Below are positions 34,391 through 44,825 of a stretch of 64,000 nucleotides of DNA, one piece after another. The stretch is taken from positions 29,566,001-29,630,000 of the forward strand of contig OY776130.1 in the NCBI GenBank assembly GCA_963675135.1, read 5' to 3'. A program made the translations under genes and the position numbers. This DNA comes from Galeopsis tetrahit (lineage: Eukaryota; Streptophyta; Magnoliopsida; Lamiales; Lamiaceae). The notes below the pieces were generated by a model. It did not search any database, was not told the DNA's origin, and saw nothing but the letters and a program-made list of their open reading frames with translations. How positions within the stretch are numbered: the stretch's first letter is position 1; the number at the start of each line of letters is the position of its first letter.

Positions 34391-35059
34391 TCCTGAAACA
34401 GAAAATAATAGTTAGTGATTTGTGTTCTTAGGTGTTCTCATAAATTCCTCCTTTTATAGGGGTAGAAATGAGGCAGTGGAGTGAAAGATGACAAAACTAT
34501 AGAGTTGATAGGTCTGAATTTCTGAAAAGTTACTTCTTAAGATCAACAGTGAGATTCTTGATCTAAGGGTTCACATTTAAAGATATTCAGACTTTATCTT
34601 ATGGAATGCAGAAATTATAAATTTTTGAGCAAGAGTTATTTGAAATCCGTACAGTGCATGCATACTGTTGAGTCGGTGAGGATGGTGTATTAATCCAACC
34701 AAGTATAACTCAATAGTATACTGTATGTATGTATATAAATAAAGTATTTTATGAAGAATAGTTTATTATTATACATAGTATACACTGCTTAGAGTAAAGA
34801 AATCAAATAACTTTGTTCAAGTCTGCTGTATATATATATATATATATGATATGCAATGCAGATTTTAGAGTATTTCATCAAGGATTCTTAAGGTATCATT
34901 GATTCCCCCTTGATTAGATGACTCTAAGTTTTCCCTCAGCTTTATTTGTCTTCATTGGGAAAGAACTTACCTGAAGATGAGGGTGTCTATTCACCTCATC
35001 TGATCCTCCTAGTCTGCTGCATTGGGATCAGCTAAGGTTTTTAGCTGATCTTTCCTTCT

Positions 35060-36646
35060 TCATGTGCTTGGGTCCAGGAGTCCTAAGCTGTAACAGAGGG
35101 TCTTGAACCTTTCTTCAGCTAGGGGCTTAGTCAAGATGTCTGCTCTTTGGATATCTGTGTGAATTTTCTCCATCTTGATGTCTTTCTTTTCAAGGTGGTC
35201 TCTTATGAAGTGGTGTCGAATGTCGACATGCTTGCACCTTGTGTGGAGTACTGGATTTTGAGTGATGGCAATGGCACTGCTGCTATCACAATAAATAGGG
35301 ACTTCTCTTGCCTCTACATTGTAATCCTTGAGTTGTTGAACTAGCCAGAGCAGCTGACTACAACAACTACCAGCTGCCATATATTCTGCTTCAGTGGTGG
35401 AGGTTGCAACTGAGGTTTGCTTCTTAGAGAACCATGATATCAGCTTGTTGCCTAGAAATTGACAGGTTCCAGATGTGGATTTCCTATCAATTCTACATCC
35501 TCCATAGTCTGAGTCAGAATAGCCACTCAATTCTAGATTGTCATCAGCAGGGTACCATAGTCCTAGGTTGACTGTTCCTTTTAGGTACTTGAGAATCTTC
35601 CTTGCTGCTTCTACTCCTACAGCAAATGTTATGTCTAGTCTGCTAGCTGTAAGGTATAGTAGAGATCCAATCAGTGCTCTATATTCAGCTTGATCAACTG
35701 CCTTTCCAGACTCATCTGGTTCCATTTTGAAAGATGTCATCATTGGAATCCTTGCAGTCTTGCTTTGTAGAGCTTTGAATCTTTCTAATAGGCTCTTGGT
35801 ATACTTGGATTGGTTGATGAAAATTCCTTCTGAACTCTGCTTGACTTGAAGTCCTAGGAAATAATTCATCTCACCCATCATGCTCATTTCAAACTTTCCT
35901 TGCATAAGTTCAGAGAACTTTTTGCACATCTCTTGATTGGGTGATCCAAATATAATATCATCTACATATATTTGCACCATTAGGATGTCTTCTCCTTCTT
36001 GTATTCTGAAAAGAGTTCTATCCACTTTGCCTTTTGTATATCCATTATCAAGTAGGAATTGTGACAATGTGTCATACCAAGCTCTAGGGGCTTGTTTTAG
36101 ACCATAGAGAGCCTTCTTCAGTCGATATACTTGATCGCCTTTTTCAAATCCTGGAGGCTGCTCTACATATACTTCTTCTACCAGAATACCATTTAGAAAA
36201 GCACTCTTGACATCCATTTGATATACCTTGAAGCCCATATATGATGCATAAGCTAGAAACAGTCGAATGGCTTCTAATCTGGCTACTGGAGTAAAAGTTT
36301 CATCATAGTCAATCCCTTCAGATTGTGAATATCCTTTTGCAACTAGCCTTGCCTTATTTCTAGTTATCACATCATTTTCGTCCTTCTTGTTCTTGAATAC
36401 CCACTTTGTTCCTACTACATTGTGGTTTTCAGGACGATCTACCAATTCCCAGACTTCATTTCTTTCGAATTGGTTTAGTTCTTCTTGCATAGCAGTGATC
36501 CAATTGCTATCTGTCATTGCTTCTTCTATGTCGGCTGGTTCAATGTTGGATAGGAAAGCACACTAGCAGAACATAGATGACTGTGAGTTCTGATTCAGTT
36601 GTCTTCTGGTCTTGACACCTGAGTCAGCTCCTCCTAAGATGAGGTT
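35060..36646 (-). pseudogene. Element B2 pol: reverse transcriptase and RNase H
   Basis: Motifs GTKWVFKNKKDEND, YQMDVKSAFLNG, YVDDIIFGS and RNase H GYSDSDYGG with STTEAEYMAAGS are all present, and the C-terminus ends SLGLLDPST. A 39-bp in-frame deletion at about 35612 removes the CARFQANPKQSHL stretch found in B1 and conserved in copia RTs. A TAG at 36563-36565 replaces the Trp that B1 has in MFCWCAF. Thus the polymerase is damaged even where the frame is open. Confidence 0.88.
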
Positions 36647-38305
36647 TTATGGATGGTTGTTCCTCCATGTATGCCTCACAGGAGTATCTACATTGGATGA
36701 GCTTGGATTCTCATCTGATCTAGTGCCATCAGGAGGGTTGGCTTGATTAGGTCGATCATCATCTGTATCTTGTGTGTCAAAGAGATCATTCCCCCTGGCA
36801 TTTGGGATTGGTGCATCTTGATTCTGGTCAGCTTGTCCTGCTTGAGTTTGAGATCTAGTGATAGGTCTATGAGGCTTATCTTCCTCTGGTTCTTCAGGAA
36901 AAGGTTCATTTACTTCAATGAACTCATCTGGTTTGGGCTTGATCACTAGATGTCTCATCTGATCTGCAGCTGAGTTTGTTTCTACTGCATTCTTTTCACA
37001 AGATTCATCAAAAACAACATGAGGTGTTTCTTCCACAAGAAGGGTTCGTTTGTTGAGTACTCTAAATGCTTTGCTAGTAGAGGAGTATCCTAAGAATATC
37101 CCCTCATCTGCTTTGGCATCAAAAGCATTCAACTTACTCTTCCCATTGTTGTGAATGAAACACTTACAACCAAATATATGAAAGTAAGATACTCTAGGTT
37201 TTCTTCCTTTCCACAGTTCATATGGGGTTTTCTCATGAATTTTGTGAATACCTGACCTGTTTTGAGTGTGACAAGCTGTGTTGATGGCTTCTGCCCATAA
37301 CTTCTTAGGAGTGGAGAATTCAGCAAGGAGTGTTCTGGCAGCTTCCTTGAGTGTTCTGACTCTTCTTTCAGCTACACCATTCTGCTGTGGTGTTCTTGCT
37401 GCACTTGTCTCATGCTGAATACCATTAGAAGTACAATAGGCAATAATATAAGAGTTAATGAATTCAGTGCCTTTGTCACTTCTAATTTTCACAATTGGTT
37501 CTCCTTTCTCTACTTGGATCCTCTTCAATAGTTCAGGAAGCTTCTGTTGTGTTTCGCTCTTCTTGTATAAGAAGATAACCCAAGTAAACTTGGAATAATC
37601 ATCTACAACAATAAGAGTGTACTTCCTCCCTGTTAGAGTGGTTGGAGTGATTGGTCCAAAGAGATCCATGTGAAGCAATTCAAGAACTCTGCTGGTTGAT
37701 GTTGTCTTCTTGGTCTTGAAGGAGACCTTTGTTTGCTTTCCTTGTTGACATGCATCACATACCTGATCTTTACAGTAGAGTTCATTAGGCAGACCATCAA
37801 CTAAGGATTCCCTTGCTAACTTGTTCATAGTCTTAAAGTTCAGATGACTAAGACGTTTGTGCCATAGCCAGCTGACATCTTTAGGGTTCTTCACAAGCAG
37901 ACATGTATCCTTAGGACAGCTGTTCCAATTTGCAAGATACATACTTCCCTTTCTAGATCCTGTTAGAAGGTTTTGGTTTGTTCTTTTATCACTTATGAGA
38001 CACTAATCTTTAGAGAATTTGACTGAGTAACCAGTGTCACAAAAATGAGAAACAGATAATAAATTAAACTTAAGACCTTCTACATATGATACATCATGTA
38101 CCTCAATGTCACCATTTTTAAGGGTGCCATATCCTTTTGTGTTACCATGCGCGTTATCACCAAAGAAGACTTTTGGACCTTTCTTCTCTATGTAGTTGGT
38201 CAGCAGGGCTTTGGTTCCTGTCATGTGAGTTGAGCATCCACTATCTATGTACCAAGTTTCTCCTGCTAGACCTCCTCTTCTGTATAGGTCCCTCCTTTCC
38301 TGCAA
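36647..38305 (-). pseudogene. Element B2 pol: protease and integrase
   Basis: Protease core WYIDSGCSTHMTG near 38250. A TAG at 38003-38005 replaces Glu after KFSKD. Downstream the frame is open through the integrase zinc module, LLHMDLFGP, IRSDKGTEF, QQNGVAERRVR and YFHIFGCKCF to a TAA at 36647-36649, just after RNNHP. B1 has TGA at that same codon. In a working copy this would run on into RT. Confidence 0.88.
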
Positions 38306-38314
38306 GAAAAGTTA
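38300..38314 (-). promoter_or_regulatory. gag-pol stop codon followed by splice-acceptor-like site (B2)
   Basis: TAA then CTTTTCTTGCAG then GAAAGG, identical to B1 (12633-12647). gag and protease are in the same frame on both sides of the stop. Confidence 0.4.
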
Positions 38315-40714
38315 AGTCTTAGGTACCCATTTTGTTTTGGGTCCTTGGGTGTTAGTACTACCCTTGGGAACCCACATATACATTGGTCGTTTGAACAACC
38401 TTGAACACTTGAGTTGTTTCCCTCGGGCATCACAGAACCAAATCTTACCAGTCAGCACCTTGGACTGATCTGATTTGTTCTTAGTGTCAGCTAAGTAATA
38501 GTCAAATGGTTTCCCTTTATAGGAGTGTACATACATGATCTTTTGACTAGTTACATTCGGCCTGGGTGCATTAGCTGGTCGATGCACACGATTATATGGA
38601 CCATACTCTTCTGTTCTCACAATATCATAAGAGATAGGGGGTGCAAAGAGAACAGATTTGTTTGAAGAAGACCTCTTCTTCTTGGCTGGAGCAGCATACA
38701 GCTGAGACTGTCTCAAACGAGATGGTTTAGGCTGTTTGTTGTTCCTCTGTACAGGCTTGGGGTTAGCTTGTCCTTTACCCTTTTTGGTTTTGGGATAGTT
38801 AGCCTTAGCTGGTACAGATGCCTTTTGGTTCATATTAGGTTCATTGTGTTTAGAACACTCACCCTTTTCATGTGTCTGAGTAGTGCACTTGTTAGGTGTA
38901 CTACCCCCAGCTGGAGAGGATGTAGATGGATTAAGTTCATAGCCAAAACCCATCTTATTGCCATTTGATCTATAATACTCAGAGATACTTTCAATAGTAG
39001 TAGAAGCTTTATTGAACTCTGATATCTTTTGATTTAGGCATTCCTTCTCCTTTTCTAAGAGCTTGTGTGCTTGGAAGAGGTCATCGAACTTGGATTGTAG
39101 TGAACGAAGCTCCTTAGTTTCTAAAGCTTGAGTTTGTAACATCCCCTCATACAACTGAGTTATTGTGGTATTTTCTTCCTTAAGAAGCTCCACTTCTCTG
39201 GTCAATCTTTCATTCATTGTGACCAACTCAGGGGTGTTATCAAACTTAGTCTTTTTCAACTTAGTAATTTCTTTCCTTAGACCCTTGTTCTCCTCTTCCA
39301 CTTCTATAAAAGCTCTAGTGGCAATATCCAGATCACCTTTTACCTTTCTTAAAGATTGATAATAGGTGTCTTCTGATTCGCCTTCAGATGAGTTTATCTC
39401 ATCAGATTGTGAAAAAATAGGTGAATGGAAAGTAGTAGTATAGGAGTTTACCTCATTTTCACCTATGGCCATCATAGCTAGGTCATCTGAATCATCTGAG
39501 AAGATTTGACAGTCTGGTGATGTAGGGAGTTCATCACTTTGATATTCAGATTCTTCAGTCACCATAGCTTTCTTGTCTGAATTTCTCCTTGGCCTTCTTT
39601 TTTCTTTGTCATCCAAATCCAGCTCAGGACATTCATAGACATAGTGTCCTGGTTTGCGACAATTAAAGCATGATCCAGGTTTCTGATTTGAGTTGCCTTT
39701 CCTTGGAGGAGTGGCATCTCTTCTTCTAGATCCTCGGCTGTCAGATGACTCCACATCCTTTCTAGGATGTCTTTCTGGTGTTCTTTCTCTGGAACCTCTG
39801 GAGGGTGAACTTGCTCTTCTATCTTTGTAGTTTCTATAGAATTTTCTATATTTGCTGTTGAGAGTGTTCATCCTTTCGAATCTCTTGATCATAAGAGCCA
39901 TTTGTTCCTTCAGACTCATGTCTGATCCTTCACAGTCTTCTGTTTTCAGAGAGGTCTTGCCAGATGAGGTACTTGCAGTTTTTGTATTGGCTGCCTTGAA
40001 GGCTACGGTCTTGGAGGTAGATGGGGTTGCAGTTGGCTCATCCCTTCCTGAGTTTTCTTCTCTTTCCAGATCATATTCATGAGCTTTTAGGTTCTGAAAT
40101 AGAGTTTGAGCAGACCACTTCTTGATATCTTGAGTATCCTTGATGATGGTCTTCTTGAGTCTCCATTTCTTGGTTAGAGAGTCTAAGATCTTTAGATTTT
40201 TCTCTCTATTTGTATATTTCTTGCCCAGAGATTCTATCTCATTGATGATCTTGGTAAATCTATTGTCTTGCTGATCAATAGACTCTTCTGGTTGCATCTT
40301 GAAGTGTTCGAACTTCTTGACTGCTGTAGACAACTTGGATTCCTTGATCAAATCAGTTCCTTCACAGAGAAGTGCCAATGCCTCCCACATCTCTCTGGCT
40401 GACTCACAGTGGATTACCTTTGCAATGTACTCATTTGGAAGAGTTTGCATTATGTAATCTTGAGCAATGCTATCAAGATTTGATTGCTTCATCTCTTCTG
40501 GTGTGAGATACTTCATGGGCTTGGGAACCAGTTCTCCAACTGGGACTTCTGGATCACCATTTGCAGTGTTGACTGTCATGATGGTGATTGGGCCTTTTGT
40601 GATTACTGACCACATCTTGTAGTGGACTGATGTGAGATTCTTCCTCATCCTGATCTTCCAGTAATCATAATCCTCTACTGAAAACTTAGGCAACTTTCGC
40701 ATATTAGCACTCAT
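38312..40714 (-). CDS. Element B2 gag
   Basis: An intact 800-residue frame, the only undamaged major gene of a retroelement in this window. Starts MSANMRKLPKFSVEDYDYW and ends KTKWVPKT at the TAA that both B copies share. Copia gag domain in about residues 1-230, Ser/Arg-rich linker, zinc knuckle CFNCRKPGHYVYEC (39629-39670), then a coiled coil (about 440-610) and a basic tail. The capsid protein could still be made, and gag in trans could explain mobility, but pol is broken. Confidence 0.88.
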   Translation of the reverse strand: MSANMRKLPKFSVEDYDYWKIRMRKNLTSVHYKMWSVITKGPITIMTVNTANGDPEVPVGELVPKPMKYLTPEEMKQSNLDSIAQDYIMQTLPNEYIAKVIHCESAREMWEALALLCEGTDLIKESKLSTAVKKFEHFKMQPEESIDQQDNRFTKIINEIESLGKKYTNREKNLKILDSLTKKWRLKKTIIKDTQDIKKWSAQTLFQNLKAHEYDLEREENSGRDEPTATPSTSKTVAFKAANTKTASTSSGKTSLKTEDCEGSDMSLKEQMALMIKRFERMNTLNSKYRKFYRNYKDRRASSPSRGSRERTPERHPRKDVESSDSRGSRRRDATPPRKGNSNQKPGSCFNCRKPGHYVYECPELDLDDKEKRRPRRNSDKKAMVTEESEYQSDELPTSPDCQIFSDDSDDLAMMAIGENEVNSYTTTFHSPIFSQSDEINSSEGESEDTYYQSLRKVKGDLDIATRAFIEVEEENKGLRKEITKLKKTKFDNTPELVTMNERLTREVELLKEENTTITQLYEGMLQTQALETKELRSLQSKFDDLFQAHKLLEKEKECLNQKISEFNKASTTIESISEYYRSNGNKMGFGYELNPSTSSPAGGSTPNKCTTQTHEKGECSKHNEPNMNQKASVPAKANYPKTKKGKGQANPKPVQRNNKQPKPSRLRQSQLYAAPAKKKRSSSNKSVLFAPPISYDIVRTEEYGPYNRVHRPANAPRPNVTSQKIMYVHSYKGKPFDYYLADTKNKSDQSKVLTGKIWFCDARGKQLKCSRLFKRPMYMWVPKGSTNTQGPKTKWVPKT

Positions 40715-40826
40715 GCTGTATGAGTTTTCAAAAACAAGTTTTCCAAAAAGATCTGTTCAAACGGACTACAGAAAGACTCCCTCAAGTCTTCTGATAATCT
40801 AGAGACAGTAGTCCGTTAGAACCACT

Positions 40827-40838
40827 GCTCTGATGCCA
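40827..40838 (-). promoter_or_regulatory. Primer-binding site of B2
   Basis: TGGCATCAGAGC on the minus strand, one base off the tRNA-Met complement (C for T at position 4), two bases inside the 5' LTR. Confidence 0.82.
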
Positions 40839-40840
40839 CT

Positions 40841-42294
40841 TGTTGGTCCCTGAACGAGTAGTGAATGGGATTAAAGTCTAGAGGGGAGGGGTGAATAGAC
40901 TTTAAAACTTTTCAAACAGAGTTGAGAACCTCTTCTGATTGCTATGTCAACTGGACTGCAAGTCTGCTGGTCCAGATGACTATAGTGATCTGACTGAGGA
41001 GGTTATATGCGGAATTATGGTGGCCCTGGTTTAGACTCGTTCTTGTAATTCTTATGAAAGTGTTCAACTTGTTTTGCTTAATGAAAATACTCAGCTGATG
41101 CTGGTTTGAAAGTTATGGCCTTGTTTTGAAGAATGTTGAAATCACAGTATGCACTATATAATAATGTATGTAAAGACAGAAATGTAAAGTGCAGAAAGTA
41201 ATTGACACCAGATTTATAGTGGTTCGGATATACGTTCCTACGTCCACTCTCACGTCCACACGTGATGTTTAATCCCTTTAATTTACCACAAATTACAAGG
41301 GTCTTGACCTTTATAGTCCCAAGGTTAGGACTTTGAGATCTGAGCCGTCCTAACAGCTACGGTCTCCACAAGTGATTGTAAGCACTTGCACTTAAAGGGG
41401 TTCAAAAACTTTAACCTTTCGGTGAGGGTTTGGGGTTTTTGAGGTGTATCCAACTAATGGTTCAAGCTTATAATTTGTTTAACCACTATGCCTAAAACAA
41501 TTGATATACAATATGAACAAGTTTCAGGTTCTTAGGGGTTGGATAGAAATCACTTAAGAGCTATAGATAATCTAATGGTTTCTGGCTCTTTTGAGAATTC
41601 TTAGAATAGTATGGCTTTAGCTTTGATTGCTTGCTTGACTTGTTGAATTCTCTCTTGTGACTCCTTTTGTGATTTCTCATCCTCTTGTATTTATAATGGA
41701 GATTGGTTGCAACTAGCCGTTGGAGTTGACTAGCCGTTTGAGCAATCTTTCCATAATAGCTTGATTCCTTGATTCCAGCCGCTTGATTGCTTCAATCCTG
41801 GGATCATGTCAATCTTCTAAATAAGGTAGGTCTTCGTTTGAATTGCAAGATGACTTAGGAATCAGTCGAGTCCTGGAAGAGCACATAGTCTTCTGATCTT
41901 TACTTCTAGTCTTCTGACTACTCTTCTGGCCTTAGGTCTTCTGTCTTCTGATATCAGTAGAGTAACACTCTTCTGATCTGGAAATTCTTTGTACTGCTTT
42001 AGGCCATCTTCAATCTGGGACTCCATCAGATAAGTAGGTATACAAGCACCTTAACTTATCTGGTCTTCAAGGATCTTCTAGTCTTCATGTCTTCTACTCT
42101 TCTCATCTTGAGGATAGGCATGTAAGCCAGGACTGTGCTGATCAGCTGATATCAATACAGTTGATCACACAAGACTAGTCTAAGTTGTTCTATACAAGTC
42201 AGCTGATCCTATTACATTTATAAATTCTAAGTGTTTTGGCCATCAAAACTATTCTAACATCAAGTCGGGCTTAGGGTGAATTTATATCCCAACA
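40841..42294 (-). repeat. 5' LTR of B2 (1454 bp)
   Basis: Same length as the 3' LTR. TATA box at 41688-41695 (minus strand). Immediately followed on the plus strand by TSD ATAGG. Confidence 0.95.
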
Positions 42295-42299
42295 ATAGG

Positions 42300-43947
42300 C
42301 GATGCTACAGTTGGAGTGCAAACAAGAGGAAGAGTAAGATCAAACAAGGTAGATGTGGTAAGAACAATATGCATGTCTTCTATGTGTAACATTGTAAATG
42401 CTGAATGCTATTTATCTGAAATTGAACCTAAGAGTGCTAAAGAAGCCTTAACTGATGAAAACTGGATTAATGCTATGCATGAAGAACTTGGTCAGTTTGA
42501 AAGAAATGAAGTATGGACACTTGTTCCAAGACCTAGTCATACTAATGTCATTGGAACAAAGTGGATATTCAAGAATAAAACTGATGAATCTGGTAATATT
42601 GTTAGAAACAAGGCTAGGTTAGTAGCACAAGGTTACACCCAAGTTGAAGGAGTTGATTTTGATGAGACTTTTGCACCTGTTGCTAGGATAGAATCTATTA
42701 GATTACTGCTAGCTATTGCATGTTTTATTGATATTAAACTTCATCAAATGGATGTAAAGGCTGCATTTCTAAATGGCATATTGAATGAAGAAGCATATGT
42801 TGAACAACCTATAGGATTTGAAGATCCACAATATCCTGATCATGTATATAAACTTAAGAAAGCATTGTATGGTCTTAAACAAGCTCCTAGAGCATAGTAT
42901 GGTAGGCTTACTGACTTTCTTTTGGAATATGGATTTATTAGAGGAGAAGCTGATAGAACTTTGTTCATTAAGCACACTGAAGGAGATTTACTTATTGCTC
43001 AAATATATGTTGATGACATTGTGTTTGGTTCTACTTGTGATAAAATGTTGAGTAACTTTGTTGAGGCAATGACTGCAACATTTGAAATGAGTATGGTTGG
43101 AGACTTGAACTATTTTTTAGGTCTTCAAATCAAACAGTGCAGTGATGGTATTTTCTTCTCCCAGAGTAAGTATGCTAAGAACTTGGTTAAAAGATTTGGT
43201 CTTGAGAATTCAAAACCAATGAAAACTCCTATGGGATCTACTTTGAAACTTTGCAAAGACAGTGCTGGAACAGATGTTGATCCAACACTTTACATATCCA
43301 TGATAGGTAGTTTACTATATTTAACCTCTAGTAGACCAGATATTATGTACAGTGTGTGTGTTTGTGCTAGGTACCAAGCAAATCCAAAGGAATCACACCT
43401 GAATGTTGTGAAGAGAATCATCAAGTATGTTTCAGGAACAAGTGACCTTGGAATCTGGTATACTAAGGACACCAACAACATTTTGATTAGCTATAGTGAT
43501 GTTGATTGGGCTGGAGACATAGATGATAGAAAGAGTACGGGTGGAGGATGTTTCTACATGGGAAACAATCTTGTATCATGGCACAGCAAGAAACAGAATT
43601 GTGTTTCACAATCCACTGCAGAATCTGAGTATATTGCTGCTGGAAGTTGTTGCACACAACTCTTGTGGCTGAGTAAGATGTTCCATGACTATGGTATTGA
43701 GAATGGTATACTTACTATTTTTTGTGATAATTCTAGTGCCATTAACATTTCTAAAAATCCTGTACAACACTCACTCACAAAGCACATTAGCATTAGACAC
43801 CATTTTATGAGAGATTTAGTAGAGAAGAATATTGTTAAGTTGGAGTATGTACCTACTGAAAAACAGAATGCTGATATTTTTACTAAAGCCTTAGACCATG
43901 AGAGATTCTCTATCTTGAGGAAATCTCTTGGCATGAGCACTATCTGA
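42300..43947 (+). pseudogene. Element C pol, second part: reverse transcriptase and RNase H
   Basis: Continues pol after B2. Motifs GTKWIFKNKTDE, HQMDVKAAFLNG, YVDDIVFGS, GYSD-like SYSDVDWAGD (Gly changed to Ser) and QSTAESEYIAAGS are present. Ends SLGMSTI at 43945-43947. A TAG at 42895-42897 replaces Trp after KQAPRA. The same neighbourhood is broken by a TGA in element A. The reading is otherwise open. Confidence 0.88.
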
Positions 43948-44825
43948 AAAGAACGCATTTGAGACAACATCATGGGTTGTAAAAATTTTATAAGTTGAAT
44001 TTATTTCTTACTTAGTTAAATAATTCCTTTGTAAAATATCTACGAATCTAAGAACCTTGGAGTGCAAAAATAAACGTCTTACACCTCTCAAATGCATAAA
44101 AATGAGAATGTTATTAGCATACTAAAAGATGTACCAAATCACTGAGTAACTATGGAGCACGGAGTTCACTACTACGATGCCTTCTTTTCAAAAGGTGATA
44201 TTTGGTAAAAACATCAACATATTTGTAATCCATTAAGTAAGTATGGGGCACGGAGTTCGCTACTACGATGTACTCTACAGGAACAATGGATCAATACAAA
44301 TTAGATGCTATAACACAAAAAGAAAAAATATGGTGCAACACAAATGAAGCAAATTCATGTAAAAACCGTGTTGAGGTGTTTGTAACAGTTTTGAGCACAA
44401 CATTGCCTGATTCGAATTTATTTTTATCTGTTGTAATTATTTAATTATTTATTGAGATTCATTTTATTTATTTAATTAATTACTGACCCTTATCTATTTT
44501 TTTCAGATTATGCGAATTTAATTCTGGAAGCTTCTTTAATTTTAATTAATTAATTTTTTCCACTAATTAACCATGATCTAGGTTGTGGCTAAAAATGTGG
44601 AGCACTTTCGAAAATTCTAGATTAATTCTTCTGTTTTATTCTCTTAACCTCCAACTACATTACTCTCTCTATAAATATCAAACATAAGATGTCATTTATT
44701 TGCTAATTGTGACTTTTGATTTTGTTGAGTACTAAGTTTGAAGAAATTGTTTTTTTGGCCGTGTATCTCTCAAAGTTTGTGTATACACTCCTCAAACCTA
44801 CCTTGAAAATCCAACTGTCCCTTAA
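43948..44825 (+). other. Element C spacer between pol and ORF2
   Basis: Non-coding. Carries the paired direct repeats shared with element A (about 44152-44195 and 44236-44277) and a TATA box (CTATAAATAT, 44669-44678) about 155 bp before the ORF2 ATG. The middle is AT-rich with TTAATTAATT-type words. Confidence 0.6.
44669..44678 (+). promoter_or_regulatory. TATA box upstream of C ORF2
   Basis: CTATAAATAT after a CTCTCT run; ORF2 starts at 44826. Comparable boxes precede ORF2 in B1 and B2 and the truncated region of A. Confidence 0.45.

Larger units (their letters stand above)
33289..35059 (-). other. Element B2 spacer between pol and ORF2
   Basis: Colinear with 7585-9355 in B1. Contains the small ORF (34244-34390), the degenerate repeat (33768-33886), a doubled CCTCTAGTTTTCA segment near 34209-34253 and a TA-rich run near 34830-34850. 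No long frame. Confidence 0.6.
27652..42294 (-). mobile_element. Element B2: complete SIRE/Maximus-like copia retrotransposon with ORF2
   Basis: LTRs of exactly 1454 bp at 27652-29105 (3') and 40841-42294 (5'), with TSD ATAGG on both sides (27647-27651 and 42295-42299). It has a PBS, a polypurine tract and the full gene order gag, protease, integrase, RT/RNase H, spacer with small ORF, ORF2. About 13 LTR differences counted by hand (0.9%) make it younger than host element C. Despite that it has stops at 38003, 36647 and 36563, a 39-bp in-frame RT deletion, an ORF2 stop and an ORF2 frameshift, so it probably moved with proteins supplied by another copy. Confidence 0.95.
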
